Position numbers and translations under genes: made by a program
Assembly: GCF_012927745.1 (NCBI RefSeq)
Contig: NZ_JABBKX010000002.1
Location: 535,999 to 599,998, forward strand
DNA: 64,000 bases
Direction of reading: 5' to 3'
Source of the DNA: Neoroseomonas marina
GTDB lineage: Bacteria; Pseudomonadota; Alphaproteobacteria; Acetobacterales; Acetobacteraceae
Shown here: piece by piece, positions 8,741 to 17,631 of the stretch
How the letters are laid out: each line of letters starts with the position of its first letter
How positions within the stretch are numbered: position 1 is the first letter of the stretch
The notes under the pieces: generated by a model
What the model was told of the DNA's origin: nothing
The model's input: only the letters and a program-made list of their open reading frames with translations
Databases searched by the model: none

Positions 8741-10525
8741 GTGAGCGGATCCGCCCTCGACGCCCTGCGCGACGGGCTGGCCCGCGGCATGGCGCGCTTC
8801 CTGGCCCCGGCGCGCCTTCCGGATGGCTTTGCCCCCGCCTTCGCCCATGCCCCCCGCGGCACCCGCTTCGAGGTCGGGGCCAATGCGGCCGCGGCCGAGG
8901 CGCTGGCCCATCCGCTGCTCGGCGGCGCGGAGGGGGCGGTCGAGCTCCTGCTCTCGCTTGTCGCTGCCGGCCGGGTGCCGCGCAGCCTCGGTCCTGCACG
9001 GATCGCGGTGGAGGACGAGACCCCGCGATCCTTCCGCATCGCGACGCCGCACCACCGCTTCGAGGGCAACCTGCTGCGCGGGGAGATCCGTCAGTTCCTC
9101 CCCGGCGAGGACGGCCCCCGCGCGCTGCTGCATTCGGGGAACCTGGTCGAGTTCACCTGGCGCGGCCGCAAGCATTGCCTCGATGTCGAGGATGCCATCG
9201 CGCGGGCGGCGATCGAGCCGACCGATCACGGCGTGCGCCTGGTGCATGAAGGCATGGTCGCGGGGCAGGGGCGCTTTTCGCGCGGCGCTGCCACCGAGCT
9301 GGCGACGCTGCGCTACGCCTATGAGATCCGCGCCGACAGTCCCGCCGTGACGCTGACCGTGACGTTGACGCCGGTCGCCGGCGTGACGCTGGACCGCGTG
9401 CGCGTCACCACCGCCTGCGACGGCATGAGCGCCGGCGATGGCGCGGATTTCGGGACGTTGGTGTTCGGGGAAGGCGAGGCCGCGCGCCGCGTGCCGAGCC
9501 CGAACGGCGAGAATGTCACGCTGCACGAAGGGCCCGTCGCGGCCTTTGGCGCGCGGCAGGACCGCGCTGCGGCGCGCGCCCTGTCGCTGACCATCCGCCC
9601 CTGCGGCCCGGCGCCGCTGTTGAGCGTCAAGGCGAGTGGCCCCGCCGAGGGCCGCCTGCACTGGCTGCTGACGCGCTACGCCGCCGAACGGCTTACTGCA
9701 GGTGCGGCACTGGAGGCGCGCGAGGAGCGCGTGCTGCTGCGCGGCCTCGCTGCCCCGCTCGCGGTGCCGCGGGGCGCGGAGGCGAGCATGGCCGCGCCCA
9801 TCGCCGCGGTTGCGCTGGCGCTCGCGACCCACGCGCTGCTCGCGCCCGGGGAACGCGGGGCGGCGCTGCGCGACGGCGCCGCCCGCGCGCTGATCGCCTT
9901 CGATGCCGAAGGCGCCGCCCCGGCGGACATCGCCCAGGCGTTGATGGCGGCCGAGGCGCTGCACCGCCTTACCGGCGAGGCGACGCTCGCACCGCGCATG
10001 GAGGCGCTGGCCGCCGCACTGATCGCCGCGCAGCGCGACGCCGGCGTGTTCCGCGACGTCGGCGCCGCGCGCGGGACCGTGGCCGACCATGCCACGGCAC
10101 TCCTGGCCCTGGCCCGCCGCCAGATGCTGGCGCCGTCCGAGGCGCAGGGCGAGGCGATCCGCCGCGGCGTCGCGGCGATCGGGCTGGCGACGGTGGATGG
10201 GCCCCTCGACGTGCTCGCGCTGCGGAGGGAAGGCGATGTGCCCGCCATCGCGACCGAGGACCTCGCACGCCTGCTGCGCGCGCTGCGCGCCGTGCAGGCC
10301 GCGCGCGCCGCGCGGCGGCTCGCCATGCCGGAGGAGGAGGCCCGCCGCCTCGCCTTCCTCGCCGAGACCGCCACGACGCTGCTGCAGGCCCGCATCCGGC
10401 CCGAGGGCGACGCGCTGATCGTGGCCGCCGGCGCGCCCGGCTCCGCGTCCTCGCTCGCCGCCCAGGCGGCGACGCTCGCCGCCCTGCTGCCGCCCGAGAG
10501 CGCGGCGGTCCGGGTGGCGGCCTGA
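8741..10525 (+). CDS. large protein of unknown function
   Basis: I do not recognise this roughly 594-residue protein. The first 300 residues look beta-rich, with alternating hydrophobics and charged turns such as RFEGNLLRGEIRQF and LVEFTWRGRKH. The last 280 are strongly helical and Ala/Leu-rich, resembling an alpha/alpha-toroid of the type seen in polysaccharide-acting enzymes; that comparison is inference. No signal peptide or membrane segment is evident. The GTG at 8741 was preferred; a TTG at 8672 and an ATG at 8789 are alternatives. Codon use is as in its neighbours, so it is a real gene. It precedes coaBC by 26 bases. Confidence 0.65.
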   Translation: MSGSALDALRDGLARGMARFLAPARLPDGFAPAFAHAPRGTRFEVGANAAAAEALAHPLLGGAEGAVELLLSLVAAGRVPRSLGPARIAVEDETPRSFRIATPHHRFEGNLLRGEIRQFLPGEDGPRALLHSGNLVEFTWRGRKHCLDVEDAIARAAIEPTDHGVRLVHEGMVAGQGRFSRGAATELATLRYAYEIRADSPAVTLTVTLTPVAGVTLDRVRVTTACDGMSAGDGADFGTLVFGEGEAARRVPSPNGENVTLHEGPVAAFGARQDRAAARALSLTIRPCGPAPLLSVKASGPAEGRLHWLLTRYAAERLTAGAALEAREERVLLRGLAAPLAVPRGAEASMAAPIAAVALALATHALLAPGERGAALRDGAARALIAFDAEGAAPADIAQALMAAEALHRLTGEATLAPRMEALAAALIAAQRDAGVFRDVGAARGTVADHATALLALARRQMLAPSEAQGEAIRRGVAAIGLATVDGPLDVLALRREGDVPAIATEDLARLLRALRAVQAARAARRLAMPEEEARRLAFLAETATTLLQARIRPEGDALIVAAGAPGSASSLAAQAATLAALLPPESAAVRVAA

Positions 10526-10551
10526 TCCCCGCCCGGCTAGGCTCCGCCCCC

Positions 10552-11724
10552 ATGCGTATCCTGCTGATCGTCTCGGGCTCGGTCGCCGCCTACAAGGCGC
10601 TGGAACTGACGCGCCTGCTCCGCCGCGACGGCGACGAGGTCATGGCCGTGCTGACCGCCGGCGGCGCGCGCTTCGTTACGAAGGAGGCGCTGGCCGCCAT
10701 CACCGGCCAGCGCGTGCATGACGATCTCTGGGCCGCGGAGGCCGAGATCGGCCATATCCGCCTGGCACGCTGGCCCGATCTCATCGCCGTGGTGCCGGCC
10801 TCGGCCGACCTGCTGGCCAAGATGGCGCATGGGCTGACGGACGACCTCGCGACCTGCGTGCTGCTCGCCACGCGCGCGAAGGTGCTGGTCGCGCCCGCGA
10901 TGAACCCCGCCATGTGGGCGCATCCGGCGACACAGGCGAACATGGCGGCACTTCGTGCGCGCGGCGTGATCGTGGCGGGGCCCGATGACGGGCCGATGGC
11001 CGAACCCGAAAGCGGGCCCGGCCGCCTCATGGAACCGCCCGCGCTGCGCGATGCGATCCGCGCCGTGCTGGCGGATGGCCCGCTCGCCGGGAAGCACGTG
11101 GTCGTCACCAGCGGGCCGACGCATGAACCGATCGACCCCGTGCGCTACATCGCCAACCGGTCCTCGGGGAAGCAGGGGCATGCCATCGCCGGCGCGCTCG
11201 CCGCGCTGGGCGCGAAGGTGACGCTGGTCAGCGGCCCGGTCGCGCAGCCCGACCCGCCCGGCGTGCGCGTGGTGCGGATCGAATCCGCGCGCGACATGCT
11301 CGCCGCCTGCGAGGCCGCGCTGCCCGCCGATGCCGCCGTCTGTGCCGCCGCGGTGGCCGACTGGCGCACTGCACGCGCCGCCGACCAGAAGCTGAAGAAG
11401 GTGCCGGGCGAGGCGCCGCCGCCGCTCGACCTGGCGCTGAACCCGGACATCCTCGCGACGCTCTCGGCGGCGGGACCGTCGCGCCCGCGCCTCGTCGTCG
11501 GCTTCGCGGCGGAGACCGAGAACGTCGTCGCCAATGCCGTGACGAAGCGCGCCAAGAAGCGCTGCGACTGGATCGTCGCCAACGATGTCTCGGGGGACGT
11601 CATGGGTGGCGCGGAAAACGCTGTCCATCTGGTGACGGACGCCGGCGTCGAGGACTGGCCGCGCATGGCGAAGGAAGAGGTCGCGCGCCGCCTCGCCGCG
11701 CGCATCGCGGAGGCATTGCAGTGA
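10552..11724 (+). CDS. coaBC: bifunctional phosphopantothenoylcysteine decarboxylase / phosphopantothenate-cysteine ligase
   Basis: CoaBC joins cysteine to 4'-phosphopantothenate and decarboxylates the product in coenzyme A synthesis. The N-terminal flavin domain shows the GSVAAYK start, His in [15 protein letters not shown] (a PASAN-type motif) and PAMNPAMW near residue 115. The C-terminal synthetase domain begins around residue 185 with [11 protein letters not shown] and contains NRSSGKQG and NDVSG. The active-site Cys158 of the E. coli enzyme, in an ACGD loop, is not seen; the matching stretch reads [10 protein letters not shown]. At 390 residues the length is typical. Its stop overlaps the dut GTG, a common coaBC-dut arrangement. 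Confidence 0.95.
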   Translation: MRILLIVSGSVAAYKALELTRLLRRDGDEVMAVLTAGGARFVTKEALAAITGQRVHDDLWAAEAEIGHIRLARWPDLIAVVPASADLLAKMAHGLTDDLATCVLLATRAKVLVAPAMNPAMWAHPATQANMAALRARGVIVAGPDDGPMAEPESGPGRLMEPPALRDAIRAVLADGPLAGKHVVVTSGPTHEPIDPVRYIANRSSGKQGHAIAGALAALGAKVTLVSGPVAQPDPPGVRVVRIESARDMLAACEAALPADAAVCAAAVADWRTARAADQKLKKVPGEAPPPLDLALNPDILATLSAAGPSRPRLVVGFAAETENVVANAVTKRAKKRCDWIVANDVSGDVMGGAENAVHLVTDAGVEDWPRMAKEEVARRLAARIAEALQ

Positions 11725-12173
11725 CCATCCCCGTCATCGACGTCGTCCGCCTGCCCCACGCGCAGGACCTGCCGCTGCCCTCCTACGCCACCGAGGGCGC
11801 GGCGGGGATGGACCTGCTGGCCGCGGTGATGTCCGCGGTCGTCATCCCGCCGGGCGGGCGGATGCTGGTGCCGACCGGCCTGCGCATCGCCATTCCCGCC
11901 GGCTACGAGTTGCAGGTGCGCCCGCGATCGGGCCTCGCGCTCAAGAACGGCATCGTGCTGCCGAACAGCCCCGGGACGATCGACGAGGATTACCGCGGCG
12001 AGCTCGGCGTCATCGTCATGAACGCGGGCGACGCGCCCTTCACGGTAGAACGCGGGATGCGCATCGCGCAGGCGGTCCTTGCCCCCGTGGTGCGCGCTGC
12101 CTGGCGGGAGGTCGCGGAGCTGCCGGACACCGCGCGCGGCGCCGGCGGATTCGGATCGACCGGGACCGGCTGA
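11721..12173 (+). CDS. dut: deoxyuridine 5'-triphosphate nucleotidohydrolase (dUTPase)
   Basis: A 150-residue trimeric dUTPase that hydrolyses dUTP to dUMP, keeping uracil out of DNA and feeding dTMP synthesis. The five family motifs are present: AAGMDLLA (motif 1), [10 protein letters not shown] (motif 2), [10 protein letters not shown] with the uracil-binding turn (motif 3), RIAQAV (motif 4) and GAGGFGSTG at the C terminus (motif 5). It starts with GTG inside the coaBC stop region, so translation is coupled. Confidence 0.96.
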   Translation: MTIPVIDVVRLPHAQDLPLPSYATEGAAGMDLLAAVMSAVVIPPGGRMLVPTGLRIAIPAGYELQVRPRSGLALKNGIVLPNSPGTIDEDYRGELGVIVMNAGDAPFTVERGMRIAQAVLAPVVRAAWREVAELPDTARGAGGFGSTGTG

Positions 12174-12210
12174 CCGCCGCGCGGCGCGCGGCAGGGTGGG
12201 AGGAAAACGC

Positions 12211-13554
12211 ATGCCGACCGATGCCCAGGGCCAGGCCCTGACCGCAGCCTCGGACGCCGCCGCGGCGGCCTACGACCATGTCGTGCAGGGCTACCTGAAG
12301 TATCGCGCCGATGCCGGGCTGCGGCTGAAGGCGGCACTCGCCCTCGACCCGGAGATGGCGATGGGCCAGGTGCTGCAGGGCGCCTTCGCCATGCTCGCCT
12401 ACAACACGCAGCACGTGCCGCGCGCGCGGGAGGCTGCGACCGCGGCTGCGCGCTTCGCCGGCAACGACCGGGAGCGCGCGCATGCCGCGGCGCTGATGCG
12501 CTGGGCGGACGGCGACGTGGACGGCGCGCTCGGGGCGTGGGAGGCGATCCTCGCGCAGCATCCGCGCGACATCCTCGCCTTCCGGCTGCACCATTTCTGC
12601 GCCTTCTGGCTCGGCCGTGCGGGGCAGATGCTGCGTTCGGTCGACGCGGTCGGGCCGCATTGGTCCGAGGCCGTGCCGGGCTTCGGCAGCATCCTCGCCT
12701 GCCGCTGCTTCGCCAATGAGGAATGCGGCCATTACACCGAGGCCGAGGAAGCCGGCCGCGCCGCCGTCACGCTCGATCCCGGCGATCTCTGGGCGACGCA
12801 CGGCGTGGCGCATGTGCTCGAGATGCAGGGCCGTCGCGGCGAGGGCATCGCCTGGCTCAAGGCGCTCGAGCAGCATTGGGACGGCGGGTCGAACCTGCTG
12901 CATCACCTCTGGTGGCACCGCGCGATGTATCACCTCGAGCGTGGGGAGCATGACGAGGTGCTCGACCTGTATGACCGCGGCTTCCGCAACCTCGGCAGTG
13001 CGCTGACCCAGGCGATGCCGGACCTCTACATCGACGTGCAGAACGCGGCGTCGATGCTGTTCCGGCTCCGGCGCCAGGGCGTCGATGTCGGCAACCGGTG
13101 GGAGGAACTCGCCGACAAGGCCGAGGCGCGGATCGGGGACTGCCTGTCCGCCTTCACCCTGCCGCACTGGATGATGGCGCTGACGGCGACCGGGCGCTTC
13201 CAGGCCGCGGCGCGGATGCTGGACGGGATGCGGGAGGCGGCGTCGAAGCCCGGCACCATCGCGCCGATCCTGCGCGACGCCGCGATCCCGGTGTCGGAGG
13301 CGGTGCTCGCCCATGCCCAGGGCGACCATGCGCGGGCGGTGGAGGTGATGCGACCCGCCCTGTCCGTGATGCACCGCATGGGCGGCAGCCACGCGCAGCA
13401 GGACGTGCTGGAGCAGTTGTTCCTCGACGCGGCGATGAAGGCCGGCGCGACGGAGGATGCGCGGATGCTGCTCGAACGCGTGGCGGGGCGGCATCCGGTC
13501 GCGCCGGAACGGCGGGCGGGGTACGCGGAGGCGGCAAAGGCCGTGCGGCACTAG
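12211..13554 (+). CDS. tetratricopeptide repeat protein, TTC38-like
   Basis: A 447-residue, all-helical protein resembling the tetratricopeptide repeat protein 38 family. Helical-hairpin units are seen around 30-120 and 170-260 (for example a unit ending AAVTLDPGDLWATHGVAHVLEMQG), with conserved FRLHHFCAFWLG and HHLWWHRAMYHLE segments. No signal peptide is present, so it is probably cytoplasmic. The family's function in bacteria is not known. A strong GGGAGGA Shine-Dalgarno site precedes the ATG at 12211. It is 37 bases after dut and may be cotranscribed, and it ends against dispersed repeat element A. Confidence 0.8.
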   Translation: MPTDAQGQALTAASDAAAAAYDHVVQGYLKYRADAGLRLKAALALDPEMAMGQVLQGAFAMLAYNTQHVPRAREAATAAARFAGNDRERAHAAALMRWADGDVDGALGAWEAILAQHPRDILAFRLHHFCAFWLGRAGQMLRSVDAVGPHWSEAVPGFGSILACRCFANEECGHYTEAEEAGRAAVTLDPGDLWATHGVAHVLEMQGRRGEGIAWLKALEQHWDGGSNLLHHLWWHRAMYHLERGEHDEVLDLYDRGFRNLGSALTQAMPDLYIDVQNAASMLFRLRRQGVDVGNRWEELADKAEARIGDCLSAFTLPHWMMALTATGRFQAAARMLDGMREAASKPGTIAPILRDAAIPVSEAVLAHAQGDHARAVEVMRPALSVMHRMGGSHAQQDVLEQLFLDAAMKAGATEDARMLLERVAGRHPVAPERRAGYAEAAKAVRH

Positions 13555-13562
13555 GCGTGCTG

Positions 13563-13724
13563 CCGAGAGGGGCGCCGCCCCTCTCGGGCTCTCCCCGCCA
13601 AAGGCCGAAAGGCCTTTGGGAACCATCACTTGGTTCCAGCGCGGCGACTGCCCGGCTTGGCGCCGGGTATCGGTTTCCAAAGGCCCTTCGGCCTTTGGCG
13701 GGGAGGTTTGGACGGGCAGTGCCC
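13563..13724. repeat. dispersed symmetric repeat, copy A
   Basis: Member of the hairpin-rich repeat family seen also near 24.2, 37.5, 46.5, 49.3 and 62.0 kb. An outer hairpin (GAGAGGGGC arms) is at 13565-13585. Arms of 34 bases at 13591-13624 and 13672-13705 are inverted copies with only two differences. Each arm contains its own small hairpin, an AAAGGCC/GGCCTTT stem with loop GAAA on the left and CTTC on the right. The centre is short (GGAACCA/TGGTTCC and CCCGGC/GCCGGG stems) rather than the long hairpin of copies D-F. It lies between two converging genes. Confidence 0.85.
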
Positions 13725-13738
13725 CTCCATCACCCGCC

Positions 13739-15322
13739 CTATTTCAACCGCCAGATCTCCACCGGCCCCCGTTCCTCCGGCACCGCGGCGACGAGGTCGT
13801 AGTTCTCCTGGAGCGCCTCATCGACCATCGCGGCGATGCGCGGGCGGACGTTCGGCCACCAGCCGCGGTCCACCACGATCACCTGCGGGTTGGTCGACAG
13901 GATGCGCTCGACCTCCTCGTTCGGGTCGATGCCGGTGACGCTCCAGTAGCGGCCGACGAGCTGGTCGGGAAAGGCGAAGCGCGTCGCGAGGCCCGCCTTG
14001 GCAAGCACGTAGACGGCCGGATGGTAGTTCACCACCCAGATCGGTTCGCCGGGCTCGATCTCCTGCCGCACCGCGCGGGCGACGGCGCGCACCGGGTCGG
14101 GCGACCCGAGCCCGATCGCGCTGTAGAGACGCGGGATGGTGGAGGATCGCCAGGCATCGGTCGCGACGCCGCCGACGATGACCGCGAAGGCCAGCACCAC
14201 GAGGCTTGGCCGCGCCACGCGCGCCAGCCGGCGCGCGCCGAGCGCCGCGAGCAGCGACAGCGGCGGGATCCAGATCAGGTAGTAGTGCTGGAAGTACATG
14301 CCCGGCATCACGACGGCGGCCGTCGCCGCGGCGAACCAGACGATCGCGAGGCGCCGCAGCAGCGCGACGGGGCCCTGCTTCACCCGCGGCCGCGCCACCG
14401 CCGGGATCACCAGCATGAAGGCCCAGAACAGGATCATCGCCGCGATCAGCGTGTAGCGCCCGGCATCGAGCAGCCCGACGCGCGCGCCCGCGTACCGCAT
14501 GGGAGCGAGGAAGGCGCCGACCACGAAGTCGTCGAGATGCCCGCGCACCCAGTAGGCAAGGCCGAAGAGCAGCGTCGGCGAGGCGCAGAGCACGGTATAG
14601 GCGACGGCGTAGAGCAGCACGCGCGACGTCGGCAGCAGGCCGCGCCACCAGGCGGGTCCGACCAGCAGCAGCCAGGCGAGGCAGCCCTCGAACACCGCGA
14701 CCGGCTTGATCGCGAGCGCGAAGCCGATCATCACGCCCATCGCGAGGATCTTGCGGAAGGGCGGCGCCTCGTTGTTCTCGAGCGCGCGGCGTGCCGCGCG
14801 CAGGCCGAGCGCCATCGACCACGCCGTCAGCGGCGCGAAGAGCACTTCCGTGTTGGTCGCAAGCCCGCCGAGCAGCGTGGTGTGCGCGAGGTACAGCAGC
14901 CCGGCCGCGAGCCCGATCGCCGGCGGCGCGGTGGCGAAGCGCACCATGGCGTAGAGCGCCCAGGCGGTGAGCCAGGTGCCGAGCAGCCCGAGCAGCCGCG
15001 GCACCCAGATCTGTTCGCCGAGCAGCCCCATGATGGCGGCGAAGAGGGCCGGCGCGCCCACGGGGTGCATGTCCCACACCGCGTCGAGCGGCCAGTTCCC
15101 GCGCAGCCATTCGCGGGCCTGCAGCATGTACAGGCCTTCGTCGGAATCGATCACCGCCGCGGCAAAGGAGAAGGCGCGCAGCAGGGCGGCCGCGACCAGC
15201 AGGATGAGCGGCACCGACGCGCCGCGCAGGGCCCGCCGCATGCGCGAGCCCGCCGCGACGCGGCGCGACACCGTGGGCGTGGACGCTGCGAGGGTCTCGG
15301 GGGAGGTGCCGTCGGGGCTCAT
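13739..15322 (-). CDS. membrane glycosyltransferase, GT39/ArnT-like
   Basis: A 527-residue polytopic protein of the dolichyl-phosphate-mannose/ArnT type, which moves a sugar from a polyprenyl-phosphate donor to a lipid or protein on the periplasmic side. After a cytoplasmic tail and a first membrane segment at about residues 35-52, the acidic loop motif DSDEG (near 58) and HPVGAP (near 85) match the catalytic loop of the family. About ten more hydrophobic segments follow to residue 400, then a soluble C-terminal domain. It lies 20 bases after the amidase and may be cotranscribed. Acceptor and sugar are unknown. Confidence 0.82.
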   Translation of the reverse strand: MSPDGTSPETLAASTPTVSRRVAAGSRMRRALRGASVPLILLVAAALLRAFSFAAAVIDSDEGLYMLQAREWLRGNWPLDAVWDMHPVGAPALFAAIMGLLGEQIWVPRLLGLLGTWLTAWALYAMVRFATAPPAIGLAAGLLYLAHTTLLGGLATNTEVLFAPLTAWSMALGLRAARRALENNEAPPFRKILAMGVMIGFALAIKPVAVFEGCLAWLLLVGPAWWRGLLPTSRVLLYAVAYTVLCASPTLLFGLAYWVRGHLDDFVVGAFLAPMRYAGARVGLLDAGRYTLIAAMILFWAFMLVIPAVARPRVKQGPVALLRRLAIVWFAAATAAVVMPGMYFQHYYLIWIPPLSLLAALGARRLARVARPSLVVLAFAVIVGGVATDAWRSSTIPRLYSAIGLGSPDPVRAVARAVRQEIEPGEPIWVVNYHPAVYVLAKAGLATRFAFPDQLVGRYWSVTGIDPNEEVERILSTNPQVIVVDRGWWPNVRPRIAAMVDEALQENYDLVAAVPEERGPVEIWRLK

Positions 15323-15342
15323 GGGGTGCCGCCCGGTGCGCC

Positions 15343-16737
15343 TCACGGCGCCGGGCGCATCTCCTTCCAGGGCGCCGCGCGCTCGTATCCGTAGGCGGCG
15401 CGGTAGACCGTCGCCTCGTCGAAGCAGCGGCCGACGAGCTGCAGCGACAGCGGCAGCCCCTCGGCCTGCGACAGGCCACACATCAGCGTCAGCGCCGGAT
15501 GGCCGGTGACGTTGAAGGGCGTGCGCGCCTGGCGCGGATAGGTGATCTCCACGGCCTCGGGATCGTCGATGCGGCAGGCCGGATCCATGGAGGAGGCGGT
15601 GAGCAGCAGGTCGCACGCCCGAAGCGCATCCTCGACCGCGGCGAACAATTCCCGCCGGCGGCGCTGTGCCTGCACGTAGTCCTCCGCGCGCACAAACAGG
15701 CCCGGGGCGAGGCGCTTGCGCGTCAGGTTCGAATAGCCCTCCGGCGCCTCGCGCAGCCAGCTTCCGTGGATGGCCGCGGCCTCGGAGAGCAGGATGGCGC
15801 GGTTCACGCCGGCGAATTCGGTGAGCGGCGGCAGGGTGATGGTCCTCACCTTCGCCCCTTCTTTCGCCATGACGCGCGCGGCGGTTTCGAGGGCGGCGGC
15901 GACCTCGGCCGTGGCGGGCTGGTCGGTCTCGTGGAAGTGGCGGACGAAGCCGATGGTCAGACCCTTCAGCCCCTTCCGCAGATGACGGGCTTGGCTGGCC
16001 GACCGGCGCGCGACGCTGCCGGGATCCTCCGGATCGTGCCCAGCGATGGCGTTCAGCAGCATCGCGTTGGAGGCGACGTCCTTGGTCATCGGCCCGACAT
16101 GGTCGAGCGTATAGGCGAGCGGGAAGACGCCGCGGCGGGACACGAGGCCGTAGGTCGGCTTCATGCCGACGATGCCGCAATGGCTCGCCGGATGCCGCAC
16201 CGACCCGCCGGTGTCGGTGCCGAGCGCGGCGGGCAGGATGTTCGCCCCCACGATCGACCCCGAACCGGAGGAGGACCCGCCCGGGTGATGCGCCGTGTTC
16301 CACGGATTGCGCGCCGGCGGGAAGGGCAGGTCGAAGGCGGGCCCGCCGATGGCGAATTCATGCGTGGCGAGTTTCACGGGGAACACCGCGCCCGCCGCAC
16401 GCAGCCGCCCGACGGCGTCCGCGTCCGCGCTCTTCATGTTGTCGAGCAGATGCCGCGAATGGCAGGTGGTCGGGTGGCCGGCCAGGTCGATGATGTCCTT
16501 CAGCCCGACCGGCAGCCCGTCGAGCGGCGACCGCGGCCCCGAGCGCGCGATGCGGCGCGCGGCCTTCTTCGCGTCCTCCCGCGCCGCGTCCCACAGCGGC
16601 AGGATGGTGGTGTTGAGCCGGGGTTCCAGCGCCTCGAAGCGGGCGCGCAGGGCATCGAGGTATTCGACCGGCGAGACGCGGCGCCGCGCGATCGCGGCCG
16701 AGGCCTCGGCCAGCGTCAGTTCGTGCAGCGGCTTCAT
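15343..16737 (-). CDS. amidase (amidase signature family)
   Basis: A 464-residue amidase-signature hydrolase. The Ser-cisSer-Lys triad is visible: Lys in VGLKDI near residue 79, the cis-Ser in GGSSSGS near 155 and the nucleophile in TDTGGSVRHPA near 176. The family splits amides, ureas or carbamoyl groups in the cytoplasm. The immediate upstream neighbour is a GatC/AtzG-like small protein overlapping by ATGA, which suggests a two-subunit enzyme like AtzEG or GatAC-type complexes rather than a lone amidase. No gatB is nearby, so it is unlikely to be the tRNA amidotransferase. The substrate is unknown. Confidence 0.9.
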   Translation of the reverse strand: MKPLHELTLAEASAAIARRRVSPVEYLDALRARFEALEPRLNTTILPLWDAAREDAKKAARRIARSGPRSPLDGLPVGLKDIIDLAGHPTTCHSRHLLDNMKSADADAVGRLRAAGAVFPVKLATHEFAIGGPAFDLPFPPARNPWNTAHHPGGSSSGSGSIVGANILPAALGTDTGGSVRHPASHCGIVGMKPTYGLVSRRGVFPLAYTLDHVGPMTKDVASNAMLLNAIAGHDPEDPGSVARRSASQARHLRKGLKGLTIGFVRHFHETDQPATAEVAAALETAARVMAKEGAKVRTITLPPLTEFAGVNRAILLSEAAAIHGSWLREAPEGYSNLTRKRLAPGLFVRAEDYVQAQRRRRELFAAVEDALRACDLLLTASSMDPACRIDDPEAVEITYPRQARTPFNVTGHPALTLMCGLSQAEGLPLSLQLVGRCFDEATVYRAAYGYERAAPWKEMRPAP

Positions 16738-16919
16738 CGCGGAGCCTGCCGCGGCGTCACCGCGAAGGCGGGCATCGGCTCGGCACGTTCGTCGGCGGGT
16801 CGCGGGAAGGCGGTGGCGAGACGCTTCGCATGCGCGACCGCCTCGGCGATTTCCGCGCCGCGGTCGCGCCACGCATCTCCCAGGCCCGCGGCGCGGGCCA
16901 GTGCTTCGTCGTCTGTCAT
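16734..16919 (-). CDS. AtzG/GatC-like small amidase partner (DUF4089-like)
   Basis: A 61-residue protein that ends in an ATGA overlap with the amidase start. It is helical, with an acidic MTDDEALARAAG beginning and an FPRPADERAEPMPAF tail. Short proteins of this size and position (AtzG, DUF4089) wrap around amidases of the AtzE type much as GatC wraps GatA. The family call rests on size, tail composition and coupling rather than on strong motifs. Confidence 0.65.
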   Translation of the reverse strand: MTDDEALARAAGLGDAWRDRGAEIAEAVAHAKRLATAFPRPADERAEPMPAFAVTPRQAPR

Positions 16920-17016
16920 GGTCTCCCGACCCCCGGATCTTCCAGGCACGGCAAGGTGCCGCAAAAGGGCCGGGGACGAAAGTTGCGCCGTCCCGGTGGC
17001 GACGGCGTGGCGAAGG

Positions 17017-17424
17017 TCAGGCGGCGGCGCGGCGCATCACGCCCGAGAGCAGCGAATAGGCAGCCGTCCAGGCCTCCGAGGCGTCCTTGGTCCAGGCCTC
17101 GCCGAGGCCCTTTTCCAGCGTCCAGAGCAGCGCGGCGCCGACGCTGTCGTATTGTTCCGCGGTCACGCCGTAGTTGACGTGGCGGCGGGCGAGCGCCTCC
17201 GCCGCCGGAACGATGTCGGCCGGGCGGGACAGGCCCGCGACGACCGAGTTCAGCATGAGCATGAGCTTGCGCTTCTGCTCCGGCAGCGTGTCCGACTTGA
17301 AGAGCGGCCGTGACGTCGGGTCGATCGCGAAGAGCCGATCGTAGAAGAGGTCCGCGGCGGTATCCGCGATGGGCAGCACCTGCTTCCAGGTATCCTGCAC
17401 GATGCGAGTCTGGTCCGGGGTCAT
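17017..17424 (-). CDS. single-domain globin
   Basis: A 135-residue globin of the flavohaemoglobin-like/neuroglobin-like bacterial class, lacking a reductase domain. The CD1 phenylalanine lies in SRPLFKSD near residue 42. The proximal His is in ARRHVNYG near residue 83, and AEQYDSVGAALLWTLEKGLG forms the G/H region. Such globins bind O2 or NO in the cytoplasm. The ATG at 17424 aligns with the usual start (MTPDQ); open frame upstream has no globin similarity. The gene diverges from the CoA transferase across about 200 bases. Confidence 0.9.
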   Translation of the reverse strand: MTPDQTRIVQDTWKQVLPIADTAADLFYDRLFAIDPTSRPLFKSDTLPEQKRKLMLMLNSVVAGLSRPADIVPAAEALARRHVNYGVTAEQYDSVGAALLWTLEKGLGEAWTKDASEAWTAAYSLLSGVMRRAAA

Positions 17425-17631
17425 GCCTGCCTCCATCCAACCCGCGCCGAGCCTAGTCTTGTGCGATGCGGCCACGCAGCAAGGATCGTCACAGAAACGA
17501 ACAGGCGGTCCCCGCTCGGCCCAGCCGGCCGGGTCGTGATCCACGGGTTGATGAGGCGGCAGAATCACTTCCTATAGGTTGATGCGGACATGGATTTTCC
17601 GCCCACCCCGTTCCGGCGTATGGATCGCGGC

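Noticed and set aside
15343..16737. GatA of the tRNA amidotransferase
   Set aside because: The triad fits, but gatB is absent and the partner is shorter than GatC; a general amidase is more likely.
13457..17313. Long plus-strand frames over the glycosyltransferase and amidase region
   Set aside because: Antisense shadows of clear minus-strand genes, with composition typical of complementary-strand reading.
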